Assembly: GCF_016599855.1 (NCBI RefSeq)
Contig: NZ_CP067041.1
Coordinates: forward strand, 3,286,001-3,350,000
Length of the DNA stretch: 64,000 nt
Direction of reading: 5' to 3'
Origin: Bradyrhizobium diazoefficiens
Lineage (GTDB): Bacteria > Pseudomonadota > Alphaproteobacteria > Rhizobiales > Xanthobacteraceae
A program made the position numbers and the translations under genes. Under the pieces are notes generated by a model that was given only the letters and a program-made list of their open reading frames with translations, had not been told where the DNA came from and did not search any database. Numbering within the stretch: the stretch's first letter is position 1; each line of letters begins with the position of its first letter. Shown here piece by piece: positions 63,108-64,000 of the stretch.

Positions 63108-64000
63108 ATGACTGCCAGCACCGTCGGATGGGCGCACACGCCCTTCGGGAAGTTCGACACCGAAACCGTCGAAAGCCTTGTCACCCGTGTGGCCAATGAT
63201 GCACTGGCGGATGCTGGCATTTCGGCGTCCGACGTCGACGAGATCGTGCTCGGCCATTTCAACGCCGGCTTCTCGGCGCAGGATTTTACCGCCTCGCTGG
63301 TGCTCCAGGCCGATCCGAAGCTGCGCTTCAAGCCGGCCACCCGTGTCGAGAACGCCTGTGCCACCGGCTCTGCGGCCGTCCACCAGGGCCTGCGCGCGAT
63401 CGCCGCAGGAGCGGCCAAGATCGTTTTGGTCGTCGGCGTCGAGCAGATGACCCGCACGCCGGGTCCGGAGATTGGCAAGAACCTGCTCAAGGCGTCCTAT
63501 TTGCCTGAGGATGGCGACACCATCGGCGGCTTTGCCGGCGTGTTCGGTAAGATCGCCAGCTCCTATTTCCAGAAATACGGCGACCAGTCCGACGCGCTGG
63601 CGCTGATTGCGGCCAAGAACCACAAGAACGGCGTTGCCAATCCCTTTGCGCAGATGCGCAAGGATTTTGGCTTCGACTTCTGCCGCGCCGAGAGCGAGAA
63701 GAACCCTTACGTCGCAGGTCCCCTGAAGCGCACCGACTGCTCGCTGGTGTCCGACGGCGCGGCTGCGCTGGTGCTGGCTGACGCCGAGACCGCCAAGGGC
63801 ATGGGCAAGTCGATCGGCTTCCGCGCCACTGCGCATGCCCAGGACTTCCTGCCGATGTCCAAGCGCGACATCCTCCAGTTCGAGGGCTGCACGGTCGCCT
63901 GGCAGCGCGCGCTGGAGCAGGCCGGTGTGACGCTGTCAGATCTTTCCTTCGTCGAGACCCATGACTGTTTCACCGTCGCCGAGCTGATCGAATACGAAGC
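63108..64000 (+). CDS. Thiolase family acyltransferase, 3' end outside window
   Basis: The first 297 codons of a thiolase. GWAHTPFGKFDTETVESLV opens it; nucleophile Cys84 in NACATGSAAV; CSLVSDGAAALVLAD and HDCFTVAELIEYE (catalytic His) near the cut. This branch resembles SCP-x/acetyl-CoA acetyltransferase relatives that lack some condensing residues. GGGAGAGAAAGC precedes the ATG. Transcribed 59 bases after eda; the stretch in between carries no clear terminator. Function in fatty-acid or short-chain acyl metabolism is inferred. Confidence 0.92.
   Translation, partial: MTASTVGWAHTPFGKFDTETVESLVTRVANDALADAGISASDVDEIVLGHFNAGFSAQDFTASLVLQADPKLRFKPATRVENACATGSAAVHQGLRAIAAGAAKIVLVVGVEQMTRTPGPEIGKNLLKASYLPEDGDTIGGFAGVFGKIASSYFQKYGDQSDALALIAAKNHKNGVANPFAQMRKDFGFDFCRAESEKNPYVAGPLKRTDCSLVSDGAAALVLADAETAKGMGKSIGFRATAHAQDFLPMSKRDILQFEGCTVAWQRALEQAGVTLSDLSFVETHDCFTVAELIEYE

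Overview
The window is high-GC alphaproteobacterial chromosome, most likely Bradyrhizobium or a close relative. This rests on protein style, gene-family content, Irr-type iron boxes (TTTAGAA...), EcfG-like stress promoter candidates and dispersed CGTCATTCCGGGGCG-type palindromic repeats. It is a metabolically rich accessory region: catabolic operons, transporters and local regulators, with no transposase, integrase, phage module, rRNA or CRISPR seen. One tRNA-Gln(CTG) is present. Both ends cut genes: a P450 on the left and a thiolase on the right.

Layout. 1-3.3 kb: P450 tail, then DUF2267 and CBS-domain proteins and five tiny hydrophilic low-complexity proteins, closed by a clear terminator. 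3.3-5.8 kb: DUF763 protein and an MscS-type channel. 6-12.2 kb: a TetR-regulated operon resembling the lower protocatechuate 4,5-cleavage/gallate pathway (lactonase-like hydrolase, DctA-type symporter, GalB, GalC, a dihydroxyphthalate-decarboxylase-like protein, a DUF1932 dehydrogenase) with no ring-cleavage dioxygenase. 12.2-17.8 kb: two deaminase-like amidohydrolases, an orphan amino-acid-type binding protein, an internally deleted Baeyer-Villiger monooxygenase remnant and an AroE-like dehydrogenase. 18-20.4 kb: lytic transglycosylase, small proteins, MaoC hydratase. 20.4-25.9 kb: RND efflux pair with divergent TetR. 25.9-32 kb: RNase Z; IclR regulator with divergent DapA-like / DUF1537 kinase / PdxA-like / Fe-ADH operon. 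32-38.5 kb: tRNA, DUF1428 protein, a complete Liv-type ABC transporter, IalB-like protein. 38.6-43 kb: second RND pump (no TetR, no TolC). 43.2-49.3 kb: iron-uptake block (TonB-dependent receptor, PKHD hydroxylase, ExbB, ExbD, TonB) preceded by ICE-like boxes. 49.4-50.5 kb: M50 protease and a small membrane protein. 50.7-63 kb: sugar/sugar-acid regulon on both strands (SDRs, GFA protein, IlvD/Edd dehydratase, LacI regulator; divergent UgpC-type ABC transporter, DenD-like dehydrogenase, PfkB kinase, KDPG aldolase).

How they work together. The right-hand sugar regulon reads as import, oxidation to an aldonate, dehydration to a 2-keto-3-deoxy acid, phosphorylation and aldol cleavage, under one LacI protein with two near-identical operator-like sites. 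The 28-32 kb operon looks dedicated to a four-carbon acid sugar. The 6-12 kb operon feeds pyruvate/oxaloacetate from a dicarboxylate of aromatic origin. The iron block is a self-contained receptor plus energiser. The most unusual elements are the small hydrophilic protein cluster (1.1-3.3 kb), the dioxygenase-less pathway, the BVMO deletion remnant, the paired LacI operators and the tandem leader hairpins before the Liv operon. All assignments come from reading the sequence; no database search was run.
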